DNA of 64,000 nt from Hymenobacter duratus (GTDB lineage Bacteria; Bacteroidota; Bacteroidia; Cytophagales; Hymenobacteraceae): assembly GCF_014698995.1 (NCBI RefSeq), contig NZ_JACWZZ010000001.1:496001-560000 (forward strand). Direction: 5' to 3'. Below the pieces are notes generated by a model. That model saw nothing but the letters and a program-made list of their open reading frames with translations. It did not search any database and was not told the DNA's origin. Numbering within the stretch: the first letter of the stretch is position 1; each line of letters begins with the position of its first letter. Of the stretch, positions 33,411-41,812 are shown piece after piece. The translations under genes and the position numbers were made by a program.

Positions 33411-33926
33411 ATGATGAACCGCAACCAGCAGGAGAAAAAGCAGAAAACCTACACGCCCGGCGAGGCGCTCCAGAAAATAGCCGCCTTCTGTGCCTACCAA
33501 GAGCGCAACCAGAAGGAAGTGGAAGCCAAGCTCCGCAGCTACGGCCTAGACGAAGACGAGGCCGGCGAAATCATCATCCGGCTGAGCCGCGAGAAGCTGC
33601 TGGACGAGGAGCGGTTTGCCAAGGCTTTCGTGCGCGGGCACGTGAACCAGAAGAAGTGGGGCCGCCGCCGCATCGTGCAGGACCTGAAGCAGAAAGGCAT
33701 TTCGGACTACTGCATCAAGTCAGGCCTCAAGGAAATAGACGGCGACGAGTACTACCAGAACCTCGTGGATGTGCTGGAAAAGAAGGACCGCCAGGAAAAG
33801 GAGCGCAACCCGCGGGTGCGCCGCCAGAAAATCCAGCTCTTCCTCACGGCCAAAGGCTACGAATCCGACCTCATCAAAATGGCTCTCGACGACCTGGGCA
33901 AAGCCCCTGAAGATGACGAAGACTAG
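33411..33926 (+). CDS. recX: Regulatory protein RecX
   Basis: The 171-residue protein is made of three-helix RecX repeats: ALQKIAAFCAYQERNQKEVEAKL, LREKLLDEERFAKAFVRGHVNQKKWG-like repeat 2 (about 60-90) and RQKIQLFLTAKGYESDLI near the end. RecX binds the RecA filament and limits recombination and SOS induction. recA is not next to it. The start is ATG 33411 or the overlapping ATG at 33414. TATCTTGC lies just before (33400-33407), a partial match to the -7 box. A palindrome begins 25 bases after the stop. Confidence 0.92.
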   Translation: MMNRNQQEKKQKTYTPGEALQKIAAFCAYQERNQKEVEAKLRSYGLDEDEAGEIIIRLSREKLLDEERFAKAFVRGHVNQKKWGRRRIVQDLKQKGISDYCIKSGLKEIDGDEYYQNLVDVLEKKDRQEKERNPRVRRQKIQLFLTAKGYESDLIKMALDDLGKAPEDDED

Positions 33927-33950
33927 CGAAGTCGGTTTGCTGCTCTCCCA

Positions 33951-34044
33951 AACGTCATGCAGAGCGGAGCCGAAGCATCTCGCTAGTGTAGTAAATGATT
34001 CTACCACATTAGCGAGATGCTTCGGCTCCGCTCTGCATGACGTT
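33951..34044. repeat. Palindromic intergenic element, copy 2
   Basis: Outer arms match perfectly over 35 bases (33951-33985 against 34010-34044), and pairing continues with a few mismatches toward a short central loop. The outer word, GTCATGCAGAGCGGAGCCG, aligns with GTCATCCTGAGC-AAGCG of the element at 12798-12905, so they look like one family. It separates the convergent recX and DUF4230 genes. Confidence 0.9.
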
Positions 34045-34051
34045 CTGTTTT

Positions 34052-34687
34052 CTATTGCTTCGCCGGCCGCAACGGGTTCTGCATCTGTTTGGTGAGTACC
34101 ACGCGGCGGCCGGTCATGGTTTCGAGCATGGGCTTGAGGATTTGCTGGGCGTTTTGCTCGGTCTGGGCCAGAATGCCCGACTGCAGCGCGGCGCGGCGTA
34201 CGTTGGCTTCGGCGTATTTGTAGCCGGCATCTACCAGCTCCGCATCCTGAAAAAAGCCGTTCTCGACGCTGTACACGCGGCTCTGGCTGTGGTCTACCTG
34301 CCAGGTGCACAGCTCGGCGGGCGGCAGCGCCACGCGCACCACCGAGTCGCCTTCGAACACCACGTCCTGCTCCCGCACCTTGCGCAAATCGAGGCAGCCA
34401 ATGGCGTTGCCGGCCACAATGAGGGCCACTTTGGCGTCGGGCAGGAAGCGGTAGGTGCTTTTCTTGTACTCCACCACATCCTTGAACTGGTAGCGCACCA
34501 GCTCCAGCTTGCCCAGGCTTTCCACCTTCTGCAGCACCGTGTTGTGCGTCACGGTTACGCGCGGCGTGGGGTTGAGCGGGTTGTCGAAATCGGCGAGGGC
34601 CGGGCGGACTTTCGTCCAGAGAAACCAGCCCAGGCCTACCAAAAACAGCAGCGGCAGCAGGCGGCGAAGCAACAGAGAAGCGGACAT
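34052..34687 (-). CDS. DUF4230 membrane-anchored protein
   Basis: The 211-residue protein has one N-terminal hydrophobic helix (LLRRLLPLLFLVGLGWFLW) and then a DUF4230 domain: VTHNTVLQKVESLGKLELVRYQFKD, ALIVAGNAIGCLDLRKV, VVRVALPPAEL and a terminal helical pair. The domain is SPFH/band-7-like in its strand pattern, but DUF4230 proteins are uncharacterised. It ends 7 bases after the palindrome at 33951-34044. Confidence 0.85.
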   Translation of the reverse strand: MSASLLLRRLLPLLFLVGLGWFLWTKVRPALADFDNPLNPTPRVTVTHNTVLQKVESLGKLELVRYQFKDVVEYKKSTYRFLPDAKVALIVAGNAIGCLDLRKVREQDVVFEGDSVVRVALPPAELCTWQVDHSQSRVYSVENGFFQDAELVDAGYKYAEANVRRAALQSGILAQTEQNAQQILKPMLETMTGRRVVLTKQMQNPLRPAKQ

Positions 34688-34805
34688 GCGGGGAGAGAAG
34701 TGAGAGCAGAACCCGAACGTATACGCGAAGCCCGCAAGTTCTGCCGAAGCGCAACGCTGCGACCGGAAGCCGGGTCTGGCACCGTGGACGTAGCTTTACG
34801 GCGCC

Positions 34806-36008
34806 ATGACTACCTCCGCAGCCCCTTCCGCCAACCCGACTACCGTTCCGGCGCCAGCAGTGGGGGCGGGGCGGGGCTGGCTGCACCGCTGGCACGGCTG
34901 GCTGCTGGCTGGCCTGTGGCTGCTGGTGCAGGTGTGGTGCTGGCGGCTCTACCAGGGCCCGCGCTTCAGCGGCGACAGTAAGCAATACCTCGAGTACGCT
35001 ACCCGGCTGGCCGAAACCGGCACGTTTAAGGGCGGGCATTACCTGCGCTACGTGGGTTATCCGCTGTTTATGAGCGTGTTTCTGAAGCTGCGGCTGGGCT
35101 GGTGGGGCATCGGGCTGGCGCAGGTAGCCTTGTCGGGGCTGGCGGCGCGGGCGCTGTACGGCACAGCACGGCGCCTGGGTGGCGGGCACTGGCTCACGGC
35201 GGCGCTGGCGGCGCTATTGTTCATCGGCTGGACGGATGTGCAGCGCGCCAACCCCTTTCTGCTCACGGAGTCGTTGTTTACCAGCCTGCTTGTGTTTTCG
35301 CTGTGGGCAGTGGCGCGGCTGCGTACCTGGCGCGGGGTGCTGCTGGCGATATTGTTGCTGCTGGCTACGGCCACAGTTCGGCCCAACGGCTTTGTGGCCT
35401 TCGGGGCTGGCGGGCTGGCGGCGTTGGCGTGGCTGCGGGCGCACGGGCAGCGGAAGTGGCTGCGTGTCGGGCTGCTGGCGGGCTTGGTGCTGCTGCCGGT
35501 GGCGTGGGTGGTGCTCAACGAGCTGCTGCGCACCTTCACGCTCATCGAAACCTACGAGCAGGGCCTCATCATCTTCGGCTATCCGCAGGCCAACTTACAC
35601 CCAACGGCGCCCCTACACCTGCCCGCCCCGGCCGCTCCGCCGCTGTGGCGGCTGCTGTCGTTTATCGGGCAAAATCCACGGTGGTTTGCGCAGCTGGCAG
35701 CCCTCAAGCTCACATATTTCATGGGCTTTCCGAAGCCGTATTACTCTGCCTTGCACTGCCTGCTGCTGGCCGCCACACTGCCGCCCATCTACTGGCTGGC
35801 CCTGCGCGGACTGGCCCGCCGCGCCGTAGCTCGGCCCGCCCGCGTGTATGCCGCCGCCGTCATTCTGCTGCAGGCCGTTGTCGTGATGATGACGGTGGAA
35901 GACTGGGATATCCGGTTTTCGGCGCCGGTTTTGTCGCACTGGTTTTTGCTGGCGGCCCTGGGTGCCCAGCCCTGGCTACGCCGATTAGAGCGTAGATTTC
36001 AGTGGTAA
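34806..36008 (+). CDS. Polytopic membrane protein, probable glycosyltransferase-C-like
   Basis: The 400-residue protein has about nine hydrophobic helices after a short Pro/Ala-rich N-terminus. A periplasmic loop near residues 55-80 has the acidic pair and aromatic context GDSKQYLEYATRL, GGHYLRYVGYP, resembling the first loop of GT-C transferases of the ArnT/PMT class, where an Asp is catalytic. Helix and loop spacing fit, but I see no motif that fixes the donor. Its Leu/Ala content is very high and GC-rich. The next element is a decayed palindrome at 36029-36115. Confidence 0.6.
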   Translation: MTTSAAPSANPTTVPAPAVGAGRGWLHRWHGWLLAGLWLLVQVWCWRLYQGPRFSGDSKQYLEYATRLAETGTFKGGHYLRYVGYPLFMSVFLKLRLGWWGIGLAQVALSGLAARALYGTARRLGGGHWLTAALAALLFIGWTDVQRANPFLLTESLFTSLLVFSLWAVARLRTWRGVLLAILLLLATATVRPNGFVAFGAGGLAALAWLRAHGQRKWLRVGLLAGLVLLPVAWVVLNELLRTFTLIETYEQGLIIFGYPQANLHPTAPLHLPAPAAPPLWRLLSFIGQNPRWFAQLAALKLTYFMGFPKPYYSALHCLLLAATLPPIYWLALRGLARRAVARPARVYAAAVILLQAVVVMMTVEDWDIRFSAPVLSHWFLLAALGAQPWLRRLERRFQW

Positions 36009-36028
36009 AAATGTTTACCCTTTTGGCA

Positions 36029-36115
36029 TCATGAGTGCCGCGAAGGATATTCTTCCATCATCACAATTTTCTCTTGTTCCGCTCAGGCGTGACAGGGTTC
36101 TTCGCGGCACTCAGG
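36029..36115. repeat. Decayed palindromic element, copy 3
   Basis: Core arms of 13 bases (36032-36044 and 36101-36113) are perfectly complementary, with weaker pairing on both sides. The reverse complement of the right arm continues into CCCTGTCACGCCTGA, nearly the CCTTATCACGCCTGA found in the 12798-12905 element, so it is a worn family member. The right arm includes the stop codon (36111-36113) of the minus-strand deaminase gene. Confidence 0.75.
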
Positions 36116-37040
36116 AGGACGGAATGCCCTCCGGCCACCACGCGCTACGGTGCCCAAACCGCTGCCGGAACCCGGCCCAGCCCTGCAGGCCGCCGGTGTG
36201 CACCACCACCACCGTAGAGCCCGCCGCGAAATAATCCTGCCGCACTAAGTCCAGTACCCCAAACAGCAGCTTGCCGGTGTAAATAGGGTCCAGCAGCACG
36301 CCGTGTCGGGCCTGAAATTCCTGAATGAAGTACAGCAGCTCAAGCGAGAAGTGGGCATAGCCGCCCAGGTGGTAGTCCGTGCGCAGGTCGTAGTTGGGGA
36401 AGGTGCGGTCGGTAGCAGCCTGCGTCAGCGCGTTGATACTAGGGCGCAGAAAGCTGCCGTTTTTCAGGGCTGCCACGCCCACCGCCCGCTGCTGCGGGGC
36501 CAGCCCCGTGAGCAGGCCGGCCAGCGTGCCGCCCGTGCCACAGGCTACGCACAAGTAGTCGAAGTCGATTTCCGTGGCCAGCTCCATGACCAGCTCGGCG
36601 CAGCCGGGCAGGGCCAGGGCATTGGAGCCGCCTTCAGGAATGACGTAGGCCGGGCCGGTTTCGCGCAGCAGCTCCGCCAGAAACGTCGGCTCCTGCTTGC
36701 GGCGGTAAGTTTCCCGGTCGAGGTAGCGGAGAGCCATACCGTCGGCTGCGGCCCGCGCCAGGGTAGGGTTAAGCGGCTGCGTTTCTTCGCCCCGGATGAT
36801 GCCGATGGTACGGAGTCCGGTGAGGCGGCCGGCGGCGGCGACGGCCGCAATGTGGTTGGAAAACGCCCCGCCGAACGTCAGCAGCGTATCGTGCCCCAGC
36901 CGCCGGGCTTCGGCGAGGTTGTATTTCAGCTTGCGCCACTTGTTGCCCGGCAGCTCGGGGTGGGCCAGGTCGTCGCGCAGTAGCAGCAGCCGGATGTGGC
37001 GGCGGGCTGCTTCGGGCTCATGTAACGGTTCGAGAATCAT
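36111..37040 (-). CDS. PLP-dependent ACC deaminase / D-cysteine desulfhydrase family protein
   Basis: The 309-residue protein belongs to the fold-type II PLP enzymes: the lysine that binds PLP is in GNKWRKLKYN (near 35), the phosphate loop is CGTGGTLAGL, and FGGAFSNHIAA and PEGGSNALA are conserved around the active site. Members split 1-aminocyclopropane-1-carboxylate or D-cysteine; sequence alone does not separate them. I start at the ATG at 37040 because the only longer start is TTG. The terminal residues (WWPEGIPSS) and the stop codon are contributed by the palindrome at 36029-36115. Confidence 0.85.
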   Translation of the reverse strand: MILEPLHEPEAARRHIRLLLLRDDLAHPELPGNKWRKLKYNLAEARRLGHDTLLTFGGAFSNHIAAVAAAGRLTGLRTIGIIRGEETQPLNPTLARAAADGMALRYLDRETYRRKQEPTFLAELLRETGPAYVIPEGGSNALALPGCAELVMELATEIDFDYLCVACGTGGTLAGLLTGLAPQQRAVGVAALKNGSFLRPSINALTQAATDRTFPNYDLRTDYHLGGYAHFSLELLYFIQEFQARHGVLLDPIYTGKLLFGVLDLVRQDYFAAGSTVVVVHTGGLQGWAGFRQRFGHRSAWWPEGIPSS

Positions 37041-37061
37041 GGAAAGCAGCAAATCAGCCCA

Positions 37062-37095
37062 CGAAAAAGCCCTGCCGAACCGGCAGGGCTTTTCG
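37062..37095. terminator. Terminator of the YfhO gene
   Basis: A 13-base perfect stem (37065-37077 / 37081-37093) with loop AAC, and A5/T4 flanks. It lies 19 bases past the YfhO stop and 22 bases before the deaminase ATG on the same strand. Confidence 0.85.
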
Positions 37096-37113
37096 CATGA
37101 AGGAGAATAATGG

Positions 37114-39726
37114 CTACACGAAAGCTGGCTCAGCGGGCTCCGTTGGCTGCCGCACCGTGTACACCAGCAGCCCCAGCAGCACCAGAATCAGCAGCACCGA
37201 CGAAATCATTGAAACCGTGTTGCCGATGGCGTATTCCGTGGGCTCAAACCGGAACTCGATGGTGTGCGTGCCGGCTGGCAGCGGCATGGCGCGCAGCACG
37301 TAATTGACCCGCAGGTGCGGCACCAGCTTGCCGTCGAGGTAGGCGTTCCAGCCATCGGCGTAGTAGATTTCCGAGAACACCACGAAGGCGTCGGCGGTGG
37401 CCGTAGCGCGGTATTTCAGCGCGTCAGGCGAGTAATCCGTGAGGGAAATGGTGGAGCCGGGTGCCGGGTAGCTGGTCTTGGCCAGCGGAAACTTGGCCAC
37501 GTCCACCACGGCCGTCGTCGCCGCGTTCAGTCCGGTCAGGGCCTGGATTTCCTGGTCGGGCGTCTGCACTTTCTGCACCTCGTTCACGAACCACGCATTG
37601 CCCAGCGCGCCGGGGTTGCGCTGCACCTGCTCCGGCTGACCGGGCTGGCCTTGCTGCTGGGGCGCTTGCGCGGGCACTATCACATAACGGGTATTCAGCA
37701 TGTTGAGCACCTGCGTGTTGTTCAGCGAAATCTGCCGGTCAATCAGGTCCTGGTAGCGCCGCAGCTTGGCCCCGTGGTAGCCTCCGATGCTCTTGTGGAA
37801 GTACGACGTATTGGCCTCGTTGAACGGATTGGCGGCGTTCAGCACCCGGTAGCTCAGGTCTTTGTCCTGCAGAATCTGCTGATCGGCGGCCGAGGGCACG
37901 AACTGCTGGGCCACGGTTTCGCGCTGGAAATTGGCGTCGTTGAGGTAGCGCTTGTCCACGCTCCACAGGTCCACCAGCGTCAGTACGCCTACCAGCGCCG
38001 CCGCCATGCCCGCCGACAGCTTGCGTTGCAGGTAGAACCACAGCGCCCCGGCTGCCAGCACAATGAACACAATGGAGCGGAACACGTCGCCGCGCAGCAT
38101 GGCGGCGCGGTCCTGGCGCAGCGCGTCCAGCGGGAAGCCCTGCTGCTGCAGTTGCGCATCAATCGGCGAGGCAAAATCAGCGCCCAGCCCCATCAGGAAA
38201 GCCAGCAGGCACACGCCCACCGTAATGCCCAGCGCCAGCAGCAGCTTGCGCTTCAGCTCGGCGGTTTCGGGCGCGTCGGTGGTGGTTTTGGCACTGAGGG
38301 CGGCCAGGCTGGGGTGGGTGCTGGCTCCGGCAGCGGTAGTAGCCACGGCACGGCTACGCAGCACGCGGGCCAGCGCCAGAATGGCCAGCAGCGGCATAGC
38401 CAGCTGCGCAATCACCAGGGCCATACTCACCGAGCGGAACTTGTTGTAGCCCGGGAAATAGTCGAACATCAGGTAGTTGAAGCTCTCGAAGTTCTTGCCC
38501 CAGGCCAGCACGATAGACAGAATGGTGCCCACCAGCAGCCACGTGCGCAGCCGTCGGTCGGCCACGAAAAGCCCCAGCACGAACAGGAAGCACACGATGG
38601 CGCCCACGTACACCGGCCCGCTCGTAATCGGCTGGTCGCCCCAGTAGGTGGGCATGTGGGCCAGGTAGTCGGAAAGCTGCACCGGCGGCAGGCCCATGCC
38701 GGCCAGCGCCTTACCCGTTTCGGAGTCGTCAGATAGCTTGCTCTGCGAGGCGCCGCCGTAGAAGTTCGGAATCAGCAGCGTGATGCTCTCACCTACGCCG
38801 TAGCTCCACCCGAAGGCGTAGTCCCGGTCGAGACCCGAGCCGCCTGCGCCATCGTCGCCGGCGGGAGCGGCCGCGGGCTGGCCGGGGGCAGTCGGGGGTG
38901 GGGTTTTCAGCTCCGACTTGCCCCGGATGCTGTACTTGCCATATTCAATCGTGGTATAGAGGCGGCCGAAGCTCACGCCCACGGCCAGCAGCGCGGCCAC
39001 GGCCAGCAGCGCCGTGCGGGTCAGGAAGTCGGGCAGGCGGTTTTCGCGCACGGCTCCAATCAGCTCCACAATGCCGAACACCAGCACCAGCAGCAGCAGA
39101 TAGTAGGTAATCTGCAGGTGGTTGGCCCGCACGTTCATGGCCAAGCCCACGGCAAACAGGCCCGTCCCCAGCCACTTATTGCGCCGGAACGCTACTATCA
39201 GACCCGCCAGCACCACCGGCGCGTAGGCCAGGGCCAGACTCTTGGTGTTGTGGCCGGCGGCCAGAATCACGAGGTTGTAGCTGGTGAAGCCCAGCGCAAT
39301 GGCACCCACGCCACTCACCACCGGCGAAAGGCCCAGCGCCACGAACAGCACGTAGCCGCACACCAGCGCCAGAAACAGGTTGGCTACTACCGCCGGCAGC
39401 CCCAGCGTGAATATTTTCTGCAGATAAATGCTCAGGTCGCCGGTAAAGTGGGTACTGATGAGGTACGTAGGCATTCCCGAAAACATGGAGTTGGTCCACA
39501 GCGCCTCCTTGCCGGTGGCCTCCCGATACAGCTGCGCCTCATGCGCCCCGCCGTTGAACTGCACGATGTCGTGCTGGCTCAGGGTTTTGCCATCGAACAT
39601 GATGGGGGAGAAGTAGAGCACGGCCAAGGCCAGAAATACCAGCACAGCCAGCAGGTGGGGCAGCACCCGCCGCCATAGCGGCACGGTAACGGGCGCCACG
39701 GCCGGCGCAGAAAAAACGGTCGTCAT
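37114..39726 (-). CDS. YfhO-family polytopic membrane protein
   Basis: The 870-residue protein has about a dozen hydrophobic helices, an N-terminal periplasmic loop with FDGKTLSQHDIVQFNGGAHEAQLYREATG and a C-terminal soluble part ending in strands (FSEIYYADGWNAYLDG, AMPLPAGTHTIEFRFEP) and a final helix. This is the layout of YfhO proteins, which resemble GT-C glycosyltransferases; the bacillus relative is linked to lipoteichoic-acid glycosylation. The acceptor in a Gram-negative is unknown. The gene is monocistronic, with a terminator at 37062-37095. Confidence 0.85.
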   Translation of the reverse strand: MTTVFSAPAVAPVTVPLWRRVLPHLLAVLVFLALAVLYFSPIMFDGKTLSQHDIVQFNGGAHEAQLYREATGKEALWTNSMFSGMPTYLISTHFTGDLSIYLQKIFTLGLPAVVANLFLALVCGYVLFVALGLSPVVSGVGAIALGFTSYNLVILAAGHNTKSLALAYAPVVLAGLIVAFRRNKWLGTGLFAVGLAMNVRANHLQITYYLLLLVLVFGIVELIGAVRENRLPDFLTRTALLAVAALLAVGVSFGRLYTTIEYGKYSIRGKSELKTPPPTAPGQPAAAPAGDDGAGGSGLDRDYAFGWSYGVGESITLLIPNFYGGASQSKLSDDSETGKALAGMGLPPVQLSDYLAHMPTYWGDQPITSGPVYVGAIVCFLFVLGLFVADRRLRTWLLVGTILSIVLAWGKNFESFNYLMFDYFPGYNKFRSVSMALVIAQLAMPLLAILALARVLRSRAVATTAAGASTHPSLAALSAKTTTDAPETAELKRKLLLALGITVGVCLLAFLMGLGADFASPIDAQLQQQGFPLDALRQDRAAMLRGDVFRSIVFIVLAAGALWFYLQRKLSAGMAAALVGVLTLVDLWSVDKRYLNDANFQRETVAQQFVPSAADQQILQDKDLSYRVLNAANPFNEANTSYFHKSIGGYHGAKLRRYQDLIDRQISLNNTQVLNMLNTRYVIVPAQAPQQQGQPGQPEQVQRNPGALGNAWFVNEVQKVQTPDQEIQALTGLNAATTAVVDVAKFPLAKTSYPAPGSTISLTDYSPDALKYRATATADAFVVFSEIYYADGWNAYLDGKLVPHLRVNYVLRAMPLPAGTHTIEFRFEPTEYAIGNTVSMISSVLLILVLLGLLVYTVRQPTEPAEPAFV

Positions 39727-40204
39727 TCAGCAGGAGTATAGATCCAAAAACTGCCCGAAGTTAACAACGAAACCGCACCGCCGCCGCACTTCCTGCCCGT
39801 AGCCCGTAGGTCCGGAAACCGTTGCCGCCTTTTACAGTTGAGAATCAGAACAACGGCTGGTACAGCAGACTGTGGGCTGGCCCCCCGGCCCGCCGGTAGA
39901 ACGTGCTTGCGTTTACGCAGCTTTGCTGCAAGGCCGCAGCGGCCAGCTACGGGTTGTCAGCCTCACGGACACCGCCGACCAGAAGCGGCAGCAAAACCTG
40001 TCTGGTATGTTTCAGTGTTTCCATACGTCCGTAGATGGCTCGGGTGCGGGCCGGTGCCTGGTGAAAAAAATGGTGGCAAATGTCGGCGGCCATAGCAGCG
40101 CCGAAAGCCAGGAAAAGGCCGGCTGCACTTTCTTCGTGTGTTTCCTCTGCCAGACCCACTTCGTTTGTTTCTCGTTTTCGGGTAGTTGATTTACCCCGGC
40201 TGTT
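39727..40204. other. 478-base divergent intergenic region
   Basis: It separates YfhO (minus) from the receiver gene (plus) and must hold both promoters, but I see no exact TAnnTTTG box. Short open frames on both strands have no family match or ribosome site. No repeat or hairpin of note was found. Confidence 0.4.
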
Positions 40205-40627
40205 ATGCAAAAGCTTCCCTGTCTGTTGCTGGTTGATGACGATCAGGCAACCAACTTTCTCAACCGCCGGCTGCTGGAAAAGCTGCAGGTAGCAGAGCAG
40301 CTCCTGATAGCCCTCAATGGCCAGGAAGCGCTGGACGTGCTGGTCGCAAACTGCCAGGAAAACACACCTCAGTGCCCCGTACTGCTTTTTCTGGATGTCA
40401 AGATGCCCGTCATGAACGGCTTCGATTTCCTGGAAGCCTACCAGCGGCTCCCGCTGCTGCACAAGGATTCGGTCATTATTGTGATGCTCACTACTTCGCT
40501 GCACCCGCAGGATATGCACCGGCTGGAGCAGTTCCCGATTGCCGGCCTGCTTAGCAAGCCGCTCACCAGAGAAAAAGTGAATCAAGTGCTCAAAACCCAC
40601 TTTCAGCGCGAGTTGCCGGTTTATTAG
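40205..40627 (+). CDS. Orphan single-domain response regulator
   Basis: The 140-residue protein is a lone CheY-like receiver: acidic pocket DDD at 11-13, phospho-acceptor Asp64 in LFLDVKMPVMNG, Thr96 in MLTTS and Lys118 in LSKPL. No output domain is present, so it must act by binding a partner. No kinase or phosphotransferase gene is adjacent; the nearest histidine kinase starts near 53.9 kb. Such stand-alone receivers are common in Cytophagales, where they work with hybrid kinases. Confidence 0.93.
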   Translation: MQKLPCLLLVDDDQATNFLNRRLLEKLQVAEQLLIALNGQEALDVLVANCQENTPQCPVLLFLDVKMPVMNGFDFLEAYQRLPLLHKDSVIIVMLTTSLHPQDMHRLEQFPIAGLLSKPLTREKVNQVLKTHFQRELPVY

Positions 40628-40648
40628 ACTCCCGAATGCACAACGGCT

Positions 40649-41533
40649 TCAGGAGCGTGAGCGGAAATTGTACAGTACCACCGACCCCAGAATGACGCCG
40701 TAGGCCGCGCCCTGTACCGCCGTGGCGGCTTCCCCGAAATACAGAAACGCCAGGGCAAAGCTCACTATCGGGTTCACGTACATCAGAATTCCGACGGTGC
40801 CCGAAGGCAGTACGTTCAGCGCGTACAGGTTCAGAAACAGCGGCAGCACGGTAAATACCGAGCTCAACACGGCTGTCACGAGCAGCAGCCGGGTGTCGGC
40901 AAGGCCCGCCAGTGGCTGCGCGCCCAGCAGCGGTGCCAGCGGCAGAATAATCAGCGCGGCCAGTCCCAGCTGCACCGTCAGCAGCACCAGCCGGTCGTAG
41001 CCCTGCAGGCGGCGCTGCGTGATGAGGTAGAACGCATACGTGAAAGCTACCACCAAGCTCATGAGCAGGGTCCGTAGTTCGCCCACGCCCAGCAGCGCGC
41101 AGCTCAGCGCACTCAGCGCAATAGCCGCCCACTGGTTGGGCCGCAGCTTTTCGCGCAGCAGCAAAAAGCCCAGCAGCGCCGTCAGAATCGGGCAGATCAG
41201 GTAGGCAAACGAGCCGGCCTGCACGCTCACCTGGTTAACCACATAAATAAAGAGCAGCCAGTTCGAGGTCAGCAGCACCCCGCCCAGCACCGTGCTGATG
41301 GCCACGCCCCGCCGCTCCGCCGCCGGTGCCGCCTGCCACTGCCGCCACGTAGCCCGTACCGTTTCGCGCCGTCCCAGCCCATGAATCAGCAGTAACAGCG
41401 CCAGGGACAGCAGCACCCGGAAAAACAGAATCTGCCCGCTGGCATAGCCGCCCAGCAGCCGCAGCGGAATCGGGAAGAAGCCCCAGATAAGAAAAGCCGC
41501 CAGCGCGGCCAGATGATGACGTGAAAATTTCAA
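40649..41533 (-). CDS. EamA-family (DMT superfamily) transporter
   Basis: The 294-residue protein has about ten helices in two EamA repeats: the first begins HLAALAAFLIWGFFPIPLRL and includes ILTALLGFLLLREKLRPNQW; the second includes LFLNLYALNVLPSGTVGILMYVNPIVSF and ends AAYGVILGSVVLY. The opening FLIWGFFPI resembles RarD-type exporters. The substrate is unknown. It is convergent with the receiver gene, only 21 bases away, and its upstream side holds the 42-base periodic array. Confidence 0.88.
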   Translation of the reverse strand: MKFSRHHLAALAAFLIWGFFPIPLRLLGGYASGQILFFRVLLSLALLLLIHGLGRRETVRATWRQWQAAPAAERRGVAISTVLGGVLLTSNWLLFIYVVNQVSVQAGSFAYLICPILTALLGFLLLREKLRPNQWAAIALSALSCALLGVGELRTLLMSLVVAFTYAFYLITQRRLQGYDRLVLLTVQLGLAALIILPLAPLLGAQPLAGLADTRLLLVTAVLSSVFTVLPLFLNLYALNVLPSGTVGILMYVNPIVSFALAFLYFGEAATAVQGAAYGVILGSVVLYNFRSRS

Positions 41534-41644
41534 AGCGGATTTTAATCAGTAAGCCGGCCGCAAAGGTACACCAACCCCCCGGTCGAACAGTGGCCGCCAT
41601 CCGACCGGTTACCATCCGCGCCGCCAGTACAATGCCACTCCCCA

Positions 41645-41770
41645 AACCCTCGCCGCAACGGTTCCAGGGCCCGCCCCGCTCGTTCCAACCTGCGCCATAT
41701 CTTTCCAAACCCTCGTCCTGCCTGTTCCCATTCAGGATTCACTCGATAAAATCCTGGCCCCACCTGTTCC
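41645..41770. repeat. Three tandem 42-base periods (minus-strand reading)
   Basis: Read on the minus strand, units 41729-41770, 41687-41728 and 41645-41686 each start GGAAC and share GGAACAGG-GG-C-AGG and a later G/T-rich segment. The period is exactly 42 bases, and because 42 is a multiple of three the frame stays open, giving repeats like EQVGPGFYR / EQAGRGFGK / ERAGRALEP. No family is recognised and no start or RBS supports a gene. Confidence 0.65.
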
Positions 41771-41797
41771 ATCCCCCGCCGCACCTCATCACCATAG

Positions 41798-41805
41798 TAC
41801 CTTTG
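41798..41805 (+). promoter_or_regulatory. -7 box of murF-alr
   Basis: An exact TACCTTTG ending 7 bases before the ATG at 41813. If transcription starts at the usual distance, the message would be almost leaderless. No convincing TTTG is present at the -33 position. Confidence 0.55.
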
Positions 41806-41812
41806 CGCCACC

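Noticed and set aside
33720..35189. 489-codon minus-strand frame spanning recX, a palindrome, DUF4230 and the next gene
   Set aside because: It crosses several real genes in other frames and an intergenic palindrome, and shows no domain.
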